A stretch of 17,333 nucleotides of DNA from an uncultured Lachnospiraceae bacterium (GCA_946529195.1 CAMMZE010000005.1:1-17333); one strand, 5' to 3'. Positions 7,962 through 16,041 are shown, counted from the stretch's first letter. The notes: generated from the sequence alone by a model not told the origin. Made by a program: numbers and translations.

Positions 7962-9458
7962 TTATAATCCGTAGATCCTGCTGTACTTCTCTGTCAGATA
8001 ATCGGTGTAGCAGGTCGGGTCAAAGCTGCCGCAGGCCTTCTCTACAATCTGCTGCGGCGTATAAAGGCTGCCGTACTGGTGGATCCGCTCGCGCAGCCAG
8101 GCTGTCACATGCGACAGGTCGCCGCGGGAAACACTCTCCCAGACATCAAACTCCTTCTGCATATTCTGCAGCATCTGCGCCCCGTATGCACTGCCCAGCG
8201 CATAGGAGGGGAAATAGCCGATCAATCCGGTCGACCAGTGAGAATCCTGCAGACATCCGCTCTTATCATCCGGTACCTCCACGCCCAGATACTCCATGTA
8301 CATCTCCTTCCAGACGCCCGGAATATCCTTCACCGCCAGTTCTCCGCTGATCAGCCGCTTTTCGATCTCATAGCGGATCATGATATGCAGGGGATAGGTA
8401 ACCTCATCCGCCTCCACGCGTACCAGAGACGGCTGCACCTTATTGACTGCAAGGAACATGTCATGAGCGCTCACGCCCTCCAGCTGATCGGGAAAATGCT
8501 CCCGCATGACAGGGAAAATGCTGGTGATAAAAGGTTCTGACCGTCCAATGATATTCTCATAAAATCTGGACTGGCTCTCATGCACGCCCATAGAAACGCC
8601 GCCGGAGAGAACGGTAAACTGCAGATCATCCCGCACGCCCAGTTCGTAAGTCGCGTGTCCGCCCTCATGAATCACCGAATACATGGAATCGATCAGGTTG
8701 TGATCGGTATAATTGGTCGTGATGCGGACATCTCCGTTCCAAAGCTCCTGGGTAAAGGGATGCTCTGTCTCCCCGATGGTGCAGTGCGCCCGGTCCAGTC
8801 CCATGATCTGCATCAGATCATCCGAAAACTGCCGCTGGATTGGAATCGGATAATAACGGTGCACGAAGCTGTCATCGATCTGCGGTCTGCTTCCGATCGC
8901 CCGGATCAGAGGTACCAGTTTGCTGCGGATATCCGCAAAAAACTGATCCAGATACGCCTGACTGGTCCCTCTCTCATACTTGTCCAGGAGCACATCGTAA
9001 GGATCCTTGCTGTCATCATAATAGCCGGCAAACCTCCTGGTGTAATCGATCACCTTTTCCAGGGCCGGTAAAAACATAGGAAAATCGTCCTTTAGCTTTG
9101 CCTTATGCCAGATGTCGGACGCCTCATTGACCAGCATGGCGTACTCCATGTACTCCTCTGCGGGAACCCTGGAAACATAGTCATAATTTCTTTTCAGCTC
9201 CTCGACCTGACGCCGGCGGACCAGATCCAGCTCATCAAGATGTTCGCTCAGGAAGTCAAGGAGCCTGCCGGTACTCTGGCCGGTCATCAGCTTCTGCTCC
9301 TCCCCTGCAAGAATCCCCAGAGCCACGCCGCGTCCTTTGGCGGAACCGGACGGCGCCACGGTCTCTCCGTCAACATTGATGGAGGCCTGCGCATAATAAT
9401 AGGCATATAACCTCTTCTGTAAAAGGTCCAGTTCCTGCAGTGCTTTTTCTAAATCCAT
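7962..9458 (-). CDS. M32 family metallocarboxypeptidase (carboxypeptidase Taq type)
   Basis: Zinc-dependent carboxypeptidase of 498 residues, the normal M32 length, removing C-terminal residues from peptides in the cytosol. The zinc-binding HEXXH is HEGGH at residues 264-268. The family-specific HESQSRFYEN segment, with the third metal-ligand Glu, follows about 30 residues later. Other M32 hallmarks are the IGETEHPFT-like segment, RITTNY just before the HEGGH, and the C-terminal GYFPSYALGSAYGAQ. There is no signal peptide or membrane segment. ATG at 9458 has AAAGGAA upstream. The gene is 41 bases after the MBL-fold gene and 73 bases before the HerA-like gene, same strand, with no clear promoter or terminator between them, so co-transcription is likely. 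Identification to family is very secure; the physiological substrate is unknown. Confidence 0.95.
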   Translation of the reverse strand: MDLEKALQELDLLQKRLYAYYYAQASINVDGETVAPSGSAKGRGVALGILAGEEQKLMTGQSTGRLLDFLSEHLDELDLVRRRQVEELKRNYDYVSRVPAEEYMEYAMLVNEASDIWHKAKLKDDFPMFLPALEKVIDYTRRFAGYYDDSKDPYDVLLDKYERGTSQAYLDQFFADIRSKLVPLIRAIGSRPQIDDSFVHRYYPIPIQRQFSDDLMQIMGLDRAHCTIGETEHPFTQELWNGDVRITTNYTDHNLIDSMYSVIHEGGHATYELGVRDDLQFTVLSGGVSMGVHESQSRFYENIIGRSEPFITSIFPVMREHFPDQLEGVSAHDMFLAVNKVQPSLVRVEADEVTYPLHIMIRYEIEKRLISGELAVKDIPGVWKEMYMEYLGVEVPDDKSGCLQDSHWSTGLIGYFPSYALGSAYGAQMLQNMQKEFDVWESVSRGDLSHVTAWLRERIHQYGSLYTPQQIVEKACGSFDPTCYTDYLTEKYSRIYGL

Positions 9459-9499
9459 AATCGAAATTCCTTTCTGTCCTTACGAAATATGTTTGAAGA

Positions 9500-10375
9500 T
9501 CATGCCTGCTCCTGCGGGTGCGGCATCATCTCTCGATCAATGACTTTTAACATGGCGGTATAATTCAGTTCAAATGCGCCTCTGGGCCAGCCGCCGGGCC
9601 GTTCCGGATCCCAGTACTTCTCCGCCAGAGCCTCCATTCTCTCCTCATGCGTCTTCTTCTTGCGGAGCAGCCCCATCATATAGACACAGGCACGGTCCAG
9701 TCCCTGTCTGAACCAGGTCCAGACTGTCTCATCCGGGTGCTCTATGATCCCCGCATGCGGCATGCAAAGACGGGTCGGCTGCAGGGCGATCACCTTTTCA
9801 AGGCTCTCCTGGGCCTGACGGAAGCTGACCAGATATTCCGGCGTATAATTGCCCTGGCAGGAGGGCAGACCGATGGATTCAGAAGCAAACAAGGTGCCGT
9901 CCTCAAGCAGATAGGAAAAAGAGTCCCGGGTATGTCCTCCGGTCTCGATGGCACGGATCTTCACATCCCCGATCAAAAACTCCTGACCGTCCGCCACGGT
10001 CTCGTCCGGACAAAGCAGGCTCTCATCGTATCCATCCGCCAAAACTGCGCCGTTCTGCGCTGCCGCCTCCAGAGAAAGCCTGCGAATGGTCTCGCGGGCA
10101 CCGGGTCTTTGCAGGACATATGCAGCATGTTCCCCGGCGTAGACCTTCAAATCAGGCCACTTTTTCCGGAAATACGGAAGTGCGGCTACATGGTCATAAT
10201 GAGAATGCGTCAGAAGAACCGCCTCTACCGGTCTGCCTCCTGTGATCCGCTCAATCTCTTCGATCGTTCTCCCGGCGCAGTAAGCCATGCCGGGATCCAC
10301 CACGATCACCCTGCTTCCCAGGATCACATAGCAGGACAGACGCTTGCCATAGTCTACAAAATACACTTTGCTCAT
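9500..10375 (-). CDS. Metallo-beta-lactamase-fold hydrolase
   Basis: MBL-fold metal-dependent hydrolase of 291 residues. The metal motif THSHYDHVA gives H57-x-H59-x-D61-H62. Later metal ligands lie in ETGGHTRDS and in the C-terminal MPHAGI. The fold is followed by a helical tail of about 70 residues rich in Lys, Glu and Trp. I place the start at the ATG at 10375, because GAGGGAA (10381-10387) is 5 bases upstream; an earlier in-frame ATG at 10393 lacks a ribosome site and would add MIEGSS. The substrate cannot be read from the sequence: glyoxalase II-like thioesters, lactones or phosphodiesters are all possible. It begins just past the ABC-exporter terminator and is followed by the M32 peptidase, so it appears to be first in a four-gene operon. 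TATAAT lies at 10407-10402 but has no matching -35 box. Confidence 0.88.
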   Translation of the reverse strand: MSKVYFVDYGKRLSCYVILGSRVIVVDPGMAYCAGRTIEEIERITGGRPVEAVLLTHSHYDHVAALPYFRKKWPDLKVYAGEHAAYVLQRPGARETIRRLSLEAAAQNGAVLADGYDESLLCPDETVADGQEFLIGDVKIRAIETGGHTRDSFSYLLEDGTLFASESIGLPSCQGNYTPEYLVSFRQAQESLEKVIALQPTRLCMPHAGIIEHPDETVWTWFRQGLDRACVYMMGLLRKKKTHEERMEALAEKYWDPERPGGWPRGAFELNYTAMLKVIDREMMPHPQEQA

Positions 10376-10406
10376 ACTACTTCCCTCTATCATCCACTTA
10401 TATTAT

Positions 10407-10454
10407 AAAAATCGGACAGCATCCCAGAGAGCTGCTCTCCGGGAAACCATCCGA
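10407..10454 (-). terminator. Intrinsic terminator after the ABC exporter operon
   Basis: On the minus strand the outer stem TCGGA/TCCGA (10454-10450 with 10416-10412) encloses a stem CCCGGAGAG/CTCTCTGGG (10443-10435 with 10431-10423, one G-T pair) with a 3-base CAG loop. Five T (10411-10407) follow the outer stem. It starts 11 bases past the stop of the downstream exporter subunit. Confidence 0.85.
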
Positions 10455-10465
10455 CCTGAAACCCT

Positions 10466-12358
10466 TTATTCTAACTCAAAGGCACCGGTGTAAAGCTGGT
10501 AATATCTGCCTCTTTCGGCAATCAGCTTCTCATGGTTCCCGCGCTCAATAATGCGTCCATGATCCAGTACCATTATAACATCTGAATTCCTGACTGTCGA
10601 TAGTCTGTGTGCAATTACAAAGACCGTGCGGCCCTTCATCAGGGCATCCATTCCCCTCTGCACGATGGCCTCCGTACGTGTATCGATCGAGGAGGTTGCC
10701 TCATCCAGGATCATGACCGGAGGGTCTGCAACGGCAGCCCTTGCAATGGACAGCAGCTGGCGCTGTCCCTGCGATAAACCTCCATCACCTTCCAGGACAG
10801 TATGATAGCCATCCGGCAGCATGCGGATAAAATCATCCGCATTCGCCAGCTTTGCGGCGGCAATACACTCCTCATCGGTGGCGTCGAGCCGGCCGTAACG
10901 AATATTATCCATCACTGTGCCGGTAAAAAGATTGACATCCTGCAGAACAATTCCCATAGACCGGCGAAGATCTGCCTTTTTGATCTTGTTGATGTTGATG
11001 CCGTCATAGCGGATCTTGCCGTCCGCAATATCATAAAATCGATTGATCAGATTGGTGATCGTCGTCTTGCCGGCGCCGGTCGCGCCGACGAAGGCAACCT
11101 TCTCACCCGGATGGGCATAGAGGCTGATGTTGTGAAGAACCAGCTTTTCCGGCACATATCCAAAATCCACATCATCCAGGACCACATCCCCCTGCAGTCT
11201 GCGGTATTCCGGCGTGCCGTCTTCCAGGATCCGTTTCCAGGCCCAGAGACCTGTCTTCTCCTCACATTCGGTCAGATTGCCGTCTTCGTCCTCTCTGGCA
11301 TTGACCAGAGTGACCGTGCCCTCATCGACCTCCGCCGGCTCATCCAGCAGAGAAAAGATCCGGGCCGCGCCGGCAAACGCCATGACTACGGCGTTGAGCT
11401 GGTTCGAGATCTGTGAAATCGGATTAATGAATCCTCTGGAGAGGGTCAGGAAAGAAGCAATGGTTCCCAGCGTCAGAGGACTGACGCCGCGCAGGGAAAT
11501 GTTTGATACACCCGCAATCGCCAGTCCGCCTCCCACGATGGCAAGCAGGATATAAAGGACATGGCCCATATTGTTCATGGTCGGCATGAGAATATTCGCG
11601 TAGCTGTTAGCCCGCGTCATGCTGACCCGCAGCTGCTCATTTCTCTTTTCAAACTCCTCCACTGCCTTTTTCTCATGGTTAAATACCTTGACCACCTTCT
11701 GGCCGCTGACCATTTCCTCAATATAGCCGTTTACATTTGCCAGAGCCCTCTGCTGCTCCACAAAGAACCTGCCGCTGTGCCCGGCGATAAAACGGACGGT
11801 AAACAGGACCACGATCATGAAGAGGAACACAAATGCAGTCATCCACAGGCTCAGATAGATCATAGAGAAGAAAACCGCTATGATGGAAACAGCGGAGGCC
11901 AGAAACTGGGGAAGACTCTGGGAGATCATCTGACGCAGGGTGTCCGTATCATTGGTATAAAAGCTCATAACCTCGCCAAAGGAATGCGAATCAAAATACC
12001 TGACAGGGAGCTTCTGCATATGCGCAAACATCTCGTTTCTGATATCCCGCAGGGTTCCCTGGGAAACAACGGCCATGGTCCGATTGTAAAACAAGGTGGA
12101 AAGCATGCCGATCACATAGATGCTGGCCATGGTAAGAATGGCCCTGAGCAGACCGTCAAAGACCGGATTTGCCTCCAGCAGAAGCGGCTCGATATAGTTA
12201 TCGATCAGTCTCTGGATGAACAGGGAGGACATGACATTGGCGATGGCGCTCAGAAGGATGCAGACAGCAACAAAAACCAGATGGATCCGGTAGCTGCGCA
12301 TGTAGGTCAGCAGTCGTTTAATGACTGCAAGATCAATGCCTGGTCTTTGTTTATTCAT
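10466..12358 (-). CDS. ABC exporter half-transporter, catalytic (canonical Walker B) subunit
   Basis: Type IV ABC exporter half: a six-helix transmembrane domain (about 30-310) then an ATPase domain, 630 residues from the ATG at 12358. Walker A is GATGAGKTT with Lys431. Walker B is VMILDEATSSID with the catalytic Glu553 intact, and the switch His584 is in IAHRLST. The signature is LSQGQ (528-532), with Gln530 replacing the usual Gly. An extra acidic segment of about 40 residues (roughly 345-388) joins the transmembrane and ATPase domains. I prefer the ATG at 12358, with GGAAG 8 bases upstream, to the GTG at 12367, which lies one base from the ribosome site. It overlaps the upstream subunit stop by 8 bases, so the two are translationally coupled. 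It probably forms a drug or lipid exporter heterodimer of the BmrCD/LmrCD/TM287-288 kind; the substrate is unknown. Confidence 0.93.
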   Translation of the reverse strand: MNKQRPGIDLAVIKRLLTYMRSYRIHLVFVAVCILLSAIANVMSSLFIQRLIDNYIEPLLLEANPVFDGLLRAILTMASIYVIGMLSTLFYNRTMAVVSQGTLRDIRNEMFAHMQKLPVRYFDSHSFGEVMSFYTNDTDTLRQMISQSLPQFLASAVSIIAVFFSMIYLSLWMTAFVFLFMIVVLFTVRFIAGHSGRFFVEQQRALANVNGYIEEMVSGQKVVKVFNHEKKAVEEFEKRNEQLRVSMTRANSYANILMPTMNNMGHVLYILLAIVGGGLAIAGVSNISLRGVSPLTLGTIASFLTLSRGFINPISQISNQLNAVVMAFAGAARIFSLLDEPAEVDEGTVTLVNAREDEDGNLTECEEKTGLWAWKRILEDGTPEYRRLQGDVVLDDVDFGYVPEKLVLHNISLYAHPGEKVAFVGATGAGKTTITNLINRFYDIADGKIRYDGININKIKKADLRRSMGIVLQDVNLFTGTVMDNIRYGRLDATDEECIAAAKLANADDFIRMLPDGYHTVLEGDGGLSQGQRQLLSIARAAVADPPVMILDEATSSIDTRTEAIVQRGMDALMKGRTVFVIAHRLSTVRNSDVIMVLDHGRIIERGNHEKLIAERGRYYQLYTGAFELE

Positions 12359-14108
12359 CTGTCTCACTTCCTTTCTTCTGCGATTCGTATACCTCTCTGT
12401 AAATCTGCGAAGTCTGCAGCAGAGTCTGATGATCTCCTGCCTCGGCGATCCTGCCGCCGTCCATGGTGATGATCAGATCCGCATCCTCCACAGAAGCGAT
12501 GCGCTGGGCAATGATAATCTTGGTTGTGTCCGGGATCTCCTCCGCAAAGGCCTTGCGGATGGAAGCATCCGTTTTCATGTCGACAGCGCTGGTAGAATCA
12601 TCCAGGATCAGGATCTTCGGCTTTTTCAGCAAAGCGCGGGCAATGCAGAGCCTCTGCTTCTGGCCGCCGGAAACATTGGCGCCTCCCTGCTCGATGTGCG
12701 TATCATATCCATCCGGGAAGGTACGGATAAACTCATCGGCGCAGGCCAATCTGCAGGCATGTTCAATCTCCTCATCGGTGGCGTTCTCATTTCCCCAGCG
12801 CAGATTCTCCCGGATCGTGCCGGAGAAAAGCTCATTTTTCTGCAGAACCATAGAGACTGCGTCACGCAGGACCTCTAAGCTGTAATCCCGCACATCTATG
12901 CCTCCGACCAGAACCCTTCCGCCGGTCGCATCATATAATCGGGGAATCAGCTGCACCAGGCTGGACTTGGAGGATCCGGTTCCGCCCAGGATTCCGATGG
13001 TCTGTCCGGACTCGATGTTCAGATTAATATGATCTAATACGGGACGTTCTGCCTTTTTATTATACGAAAAGGTCACATTCTCAAAGGAAATCGATCCATC
13101 CTTCACCTCGGTGACAGGCTCTGCCGGATCAGTCAGCGTGCTGTCCTCTGTCAGAACCTCCCGGATTCTTCCGGCGGACGCCCGTGAAATAATGATCATG
13201 ACAAAGACGATGGAGAGCATCATCAGGCTCATGAGGATCTGCATGATATAGGTAAACATACTCATGAACTCACCGGTAGAAAGGCCGAGGGCAGCATCTC
13301 CCCCGCAGGCCACGATCGCCCTGGCGCCGAACCAGCAGAGCAAAAGCATGCAGGTATAGATCGCACCCTGCATGATCGGCATATTGTAGGCAATCATCTT
13401 CTCTGCGCGGACGAAGAAGCGGTAAATGGTCTCTGAGATGCCTTCAAATTTATCGATCTCAAAATCCTCCCTGTTGAAGGATTTGACCACGCGGATCCCG
13501 CGTACATTTTCCTCTACAACCAGATTGAGCTTGTCATAGGTCTTAAATACCTTTTCAAAAATCGGATGGACCTTGGTCACGATTACAAAAAGACCTATGC
13601 CCAGTATGGGAACCACGACCAGAAAGATCGATGTCAGCTTTGCATCGATCCGGATCGACATGATCAATGCAAAAATAAGCATCATAGGGCTTCGGACCGC
13701 GGTCCGGATGATCATCATAAAGGCCATCTGTATGTTGGTAACATCCGTCGTCATGCGGGTAACCAAACTGGCGGTAGAAAATTTATCTATATTTTCAAAC
13801 GAAAAACCCTGTACTCTCCGGTACATGTCACCGCGCAGATTGGCGGCAAAACCGGCAGACGCGCGGGCCGTAAAGACGCCGGCCAGCCCGCCGAAAAACA
13901 TAGAGATTACGGCACATAGAAGCAGGATCAATCCGTATTTCCAGATGACCGCCATATTTCCCGGATCGATGCCCCGGTCGATCAGCACCGCCATCAGGGT
14001 CGGGATCAGCACCTCCATGATGACCTCCCCGCTGACTGTCACGGGTGCCAGAATCGCCTGCTTTTTATACTGACGCAGGCTTTGCAGCAGTATTCTGATC
14101 GTTTCCAT
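12351..14108 (-). CDS. ABC exporter half-transporter, degenerate-site subunit
   Basis: First exporter subunit (585 aa) with six membrane helices (about 17-310) and an ATPase domain. Walker A reads GGTGSSKSS (Lys381), with Ser where the second invariant Gly usually is. The signature NVSGGQKQ is canonical. Walker B ILILDDSTSAVD has Asp504 in place of the catalytic Glu, and the switch residue is Gln535 in IAQRIAS instead of His. This pattern is known from heterodimeric exporters, where one ATP site is degenerate and the other hydrolyses. ATG at 14108 is 2 bases past the MarR stop, with GAGGAGGA inside the end of the MarR gene. The MarR-ABC-ABC order suggests an inducible multidrug or toxic-compound efflux operon. 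It is not a pseudogene: the frame is full length and the altered residues are the ones usual in this family. Confidence 0.94.
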   Translation of the reverse strand: METIRILLQSLRQYKKQAILAPVTVSGEVIMEVLIPTLMAVLIDRGIDPGNMAVIWKYGLILLLCAVISMFFGGLAGVFTARASAGFAANLRGDMYRRVQGFSFENIDKFSTASLVTRMTTDVTNIQMAFMMIIRTAVRSPMMLIFALIMSIRIDAKLTSIFLVVVPILGIGLFVIVTKVHPIFEKVFKTYDKLNLVVEENVRGIRVVKSFNREDFEIDKFEGISETIYRFFVRAEKMIAYNMPIMQGAIYTCMLLLCWFGARAIVACGGDAALGLSTGEFMSMFTYIMQILMSLMMLSIVFVMIIISRASAGRIREVLTEDSTLTDPAEPVTEVKDGSISFENVTFSYNKKAERPVLDHINLNIESGQTIGILGGTGSSKSSLVQLIPRLYDATGGRVLVGGIDVRDYSLEVLRDAVSMVLQKNELFSGTIRENLRWGNENATDEEIEHACRLACADEFIRTFPDGYDTHIEQGGANVSGGQKQRLCIARALLKKPKILILDDSTSAVDMKTDASIRKAFAEEIPDTTKIIIAQRIASVEDADLIITMDGGRIAEAGDHQTLLQTSQIYREVYESQKKGSETDE

Positions 14109-14110
14109 CG

Positions 14111-14578
14111 CTAGTTGTCCTCCTCTGTCAGATTTGTTATAATCCGCTGCAGATAGCCGACCAGAGCTTCTTTCTCCTCCTGCGTGAACCCGCGTGAGAT
14201 CCTTTCTTCCAGTCTGTCGTACTCACCGGCAGCCAGTGTAAGGAGGCGTTTTCCCTCCGTCGTCAGGCTCAGGCGTTTACAGCGTGTATCATTCTCATCA
14301 ATGCTGCGTGTTATGATTCCATTCTTTTCCATGTTTTTTAAAAGCTTTGAAACATTGGACCTTGAAATAGAATACCGCTTTTCGATATCCTTCTGATTGA
14401 CCGGAACCCCCTTTTTCTCTTCCGCATCCAGATAAAAAAGGATCCAGCTGTGATGTCTGTACACCTGGTAAAGCTGTTCCATGTTCTGATTGGACTGCGC
14501 TGCCCTGAGCACCATCCGGCCGGCCTTGACCAGTGCCGGCCCCGGCTGACAGCAGCAGCGTTTTTCATTCTGTGACAT
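14111..14578 (-). CDS. MarR family transcriptional regulator
   Basis: Winged-helix DNA-binding regulator, 155 residues, the usual MarR length. The recognition region is VNQKDIEKRYSISRSNVSKLLKNMEKNGII (about 75-105), followed by the wing with the family motif DENDTRCKRLSLTTEGKRLL. Flanking helices would form the dimer interface. The N-terminus is unusual, with three consecutive cysteines at 8-10 (RCCCQP) and a further Cys in the wing. ATG at 14578 has only a weak GGGG site 7 bases upstream, consistent with modest expression. It is first in the operon with the two exporter subunits. It most likely represses its own promoter at 14701-14729, where a dyad directly downstream of the -10 box is a good operator candidate. 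The ligand is unknown. Confidence 0.94.
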   Translation of the reverse strand: MSQNEKRCCCQPGPALVKAGRMVLRAAQSNQNMEQLYQVYRHHSWILFYLDAEEKKGVPVNQKDIEKRYSISRSNVSKLLKNMEKNGIITRSIDENDTRCKRLSLTTEGKRLLTLAAGEYDRLEERISRGFTQEEKEALVGYLQRIITNLTEEDN

Positions 14579-14590
14579 ACTATAACCCCG

Positions 14591-14600
14591 TTCTTAAGAA
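14591..14600. repeat. 10-bp perfect palindrome in the marR leader
   Basis: TTCTTAAGAA reads the same on both strands and lies between the leader hairpin and the MarR ribosome site. It may be a second operator half or chance. Confidence 0.3.
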
Positions 14601-14618
14601 ATCGTAATGATTGGCATG

Positions 14619-14657
14619 AAAAAGAGGCTGCTAAACTGCGCGGCAGTGAAACAGCCT
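14619..14657 (-). terminator. Terminator-like hairpin in the marR 5' leader (attenuator candidate)
   Basis: On the minus strand AGGCTG (14657-14652) pairs with CAGCCT (14630-14625), and inside it ACTGC pairs with GCAGT around a 3-base CGC loop, separated by a 4x4-base internal loop. A C and five T follow (14624-14619). It lies downstream of the marR promoter and upstream of the marR start, so every transcript from that promoter must pass it. It is also the only terminator-like structure after the guanine deaminase gene, so it could instead catch read-through from that gene. Confidence 0.65.
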
Positions 14658-14666
14658 GTTATTTAT

Positions 14667-14698
14667 TTAGTTGCAAAGTGGATTGTTTCCGCAATCAA
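14667..14698. promoter_or_regulatory. Candidate MarR operator dyad over the transcription start
   Basis: A perfect inverted repeat GATTG-N6-CAATC lies at 14681-14696. A wider imperfect pair is TTAGTTGC at 14667-14674 facing GCAATCAA at 14691-14698 (6 of 8 positions match). The dyad begins 3-5 bases downstream of the -10 box, where a bound MarR dimer would block the polymerase. Assignment to this MarR is by proximity. Confidence 0.5.
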
Positions 14699-14700
14699 CA

Positions 14701-14729
14701 ATTATATAGTTTCTTCCGGCATCCGTCAA
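14701..14729 (-). promoter_or_regulatory. Sigma-A promoter of the marR-ABC operon
   Basis: On the minus strand TTGACG (14729-14724), a 17-base spacer and a perfect TATAAT (14706-14701). The start of transcription would be near 14694, giving a leader of about 115 bases before the marR ATG. Confidence 0.88.
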
Positions 14730-14752
14730 TCCCTTTTATTGGTTGGCTATTT

Positions 14753-16030
14753 TTAAAAGAGTTTTCTGCCGTCCACATACTTGTGAAGAAGGTCTGCGCA
14801 GGAGCTGAGTGCTATATAGCGCTCCAGCCTTTCGAGAAGACTCAGTTCTCCCGGATAAGGCATCGCGGATTCATCCAGTACCAGAGCGTCAAAGAGATAG
14901 CCATCTTCAAACGCGCCGCATTTCCCGAAAAAGGCGCCGCCTCCGCGCGTGCCCAGATAAAAGACTTCCTCCGTGCTCAGAGGCTGCAGACTCTCATCCT
15001 TCAGCCGGTAGAGTAGTCTGGAAACCTGCTTAGCTTCCAGCATCGTCCGGAAAACAGACAGCGTAGCGCCTCCGGCTATGTCTGTTCCAAGTCCAGCGGG
15101 AACACCCATATCCAGCCATCGGCGGACCGGCGCGATGCCGGATGCAATATTCATATTGCACTGAGGACAATGTACCGCAAATACATGGTGTTCCTTCATC
15201 ACGGACAGCTCGTATGCATCGGAATAAACACAGTGCGCCATGGCGGTCGGCTGATCATCCGGCAAAAGTCCGCTCTCCAGATAAGTGTCTATATAATGGC
15301 CGGCGTCCGGGCAAAGACGGCGCACCCAGTCACACTCCTCCTCCGTCTCCGACAGATGCGACTGTACGCCCACGCCATACTCCCTTGCCGTCAGACCCAG
15401 CATTTGGCGCAGGGCATCTGTGCAGGATGGCGTGAACCGGGGCGTAATGATCGGGCGCATTCCATCAAAGCGCTCTCTCGCCTCCGTGATAAACCGTATG
15501 GTTTCTAAAACGGAATCCTGCGTACTCTGCTCTACATAATAAGGCGGACTGTTTCTGTCCATATTGACCTTGCCGACATAGCCCTTCATCCCGCTCTTTT
15601 CTAACTGGTCCATGAGCAGGAGGCAGGTATCTGTATGGATGGTGGCAAAGATACAGGCACGGGCCGTAGGGCTGTGCGCCAGATCCCGGGCAAACATGGC
15701 ATAGGCCTTCTCAGCATAATCAGGCTGTGCGTAACGGCTCTCCTCCGGGAATGCATAGGTGTCCAGCCATTTCAGAAGCGGCAGATCCATGCCCATTCCC
15801 CGGAATGCGTACTGGGGGGCATGCAGATGCAGATCATACAGTCCGGGAACGATCAGATGCCCTCTTTCCTCGACAAGAGGAAGGTCGGCATAGCGGTCCG
15901 GAATCCGGTCATACACGCCCCGGCAGATTCCCTCTTCACAGACCAGAAAGCTGTCTGCGCTGCAGCGGATCCTGTCCGGCCCGGCACTGTCTGCAATATC
16001 TCCGTGCAGGATAAAACTACGTTCTGTCAC
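14753..16030 (-). CDS. guaD: Guanine deaminase
   Basis: Zinc amidohydrolase converting guanine to xanthine and ammonia in purine salvage or breakdown. The PGLYDLHLHAPQYAFRGMG segment followed by DLPLLKWLDTYAFPEE is a guanine deaminase hallmark. Metal and active-site residues are visible: His68 and His70, His225 in QSHLSET, His266 in AHCVYSD and Asp317 in GTDIAGG, with the substrate-binding Arg of TPRFTPSC between. I place the start at the GTG at 16030 (425 aa): GAGGTGA (16035-16041) is 4 bases upstream. The earlier in-frame ATG at 16075 has no ribosome site and lies just past the expected transcription start. It is transcribed divergently from the CoA-transferase, from a strong promoter with an overlapping dyad. 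No other purine gene is present, so it may act alone. No clear terminator precedes the marR promoter. Confidence 0.94.
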   Translation of the reverse strand: MTERSFILHGDIADSAGPDRIRCSADSFLVCEEGICRGVYDRIPDRYADLPLVEERGHLIVPGLYDLHLHAPQYAFRGMGMDLPLLKWLDTYAFPEESRYAQPDYAEKAYAMFARDLAHSPTARACIFATIHTDTCLLLMDQLEKSGMKGYVGKVNMDRNSPPYYVEQSTQDSVLETIRFITEARERFDGMRPIITPRFTPSCTDALRQMLGLTAREYGVGVQSHLSETEEECDWVRRLCPDAGHYIDTYLESGLLPDDQPTAMAHCVYSDAYELSVMKEHHVFAVHCPQCNMNIASGIAPVRRWLDMGVPAGLGTDIAGGATLSVFRTMLEAKQVSRLLYRLKDESLQPLSTEEVFYLGTRGGGAFFGKCGAFEDGYLFDALVLDESAMPYPGELSLLERLERYIALSSCADLLHKYVDGRKLF

Positions 16031-16034
16031 TGAA

Positions 16035-16041
16035 TCACCTC
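16035..16041 (-). promoter_or_regulatory. Ribosome binding site fixing the guaD GTG start
   Basis: GAGGTGA on the minus strand, 4 bases before GTG at 16030-16028. It favours this start over the ATG at 16075. Confidence 0.8.

Noticed and set aside
10402..10430. Promoter for the MBL-fold gene from TATAAT at 10407-10402
   Set aside because: The hexamer is perfect but abuts the terminator T tract, and no -35-like hexamer exists 16-18 bases upstream (TCTCTG, CTCTGG or CTCTCT). AT-rich terminator tails often contain TATAAT.
11561..12469. Plus-strand open frame of 302 codons opposite the exporter genes
   Set aside because: His/Lys-rich shadow translation crossing two real genes; no ribosome site.
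14594..14617. Seven-codon leader peptide (MPIITIS) after the marR leader hairpin
   Set aside because: No ribosome site, and it lies downstream of the hairpin, where it could not govern attenuation by ribosome stalling.
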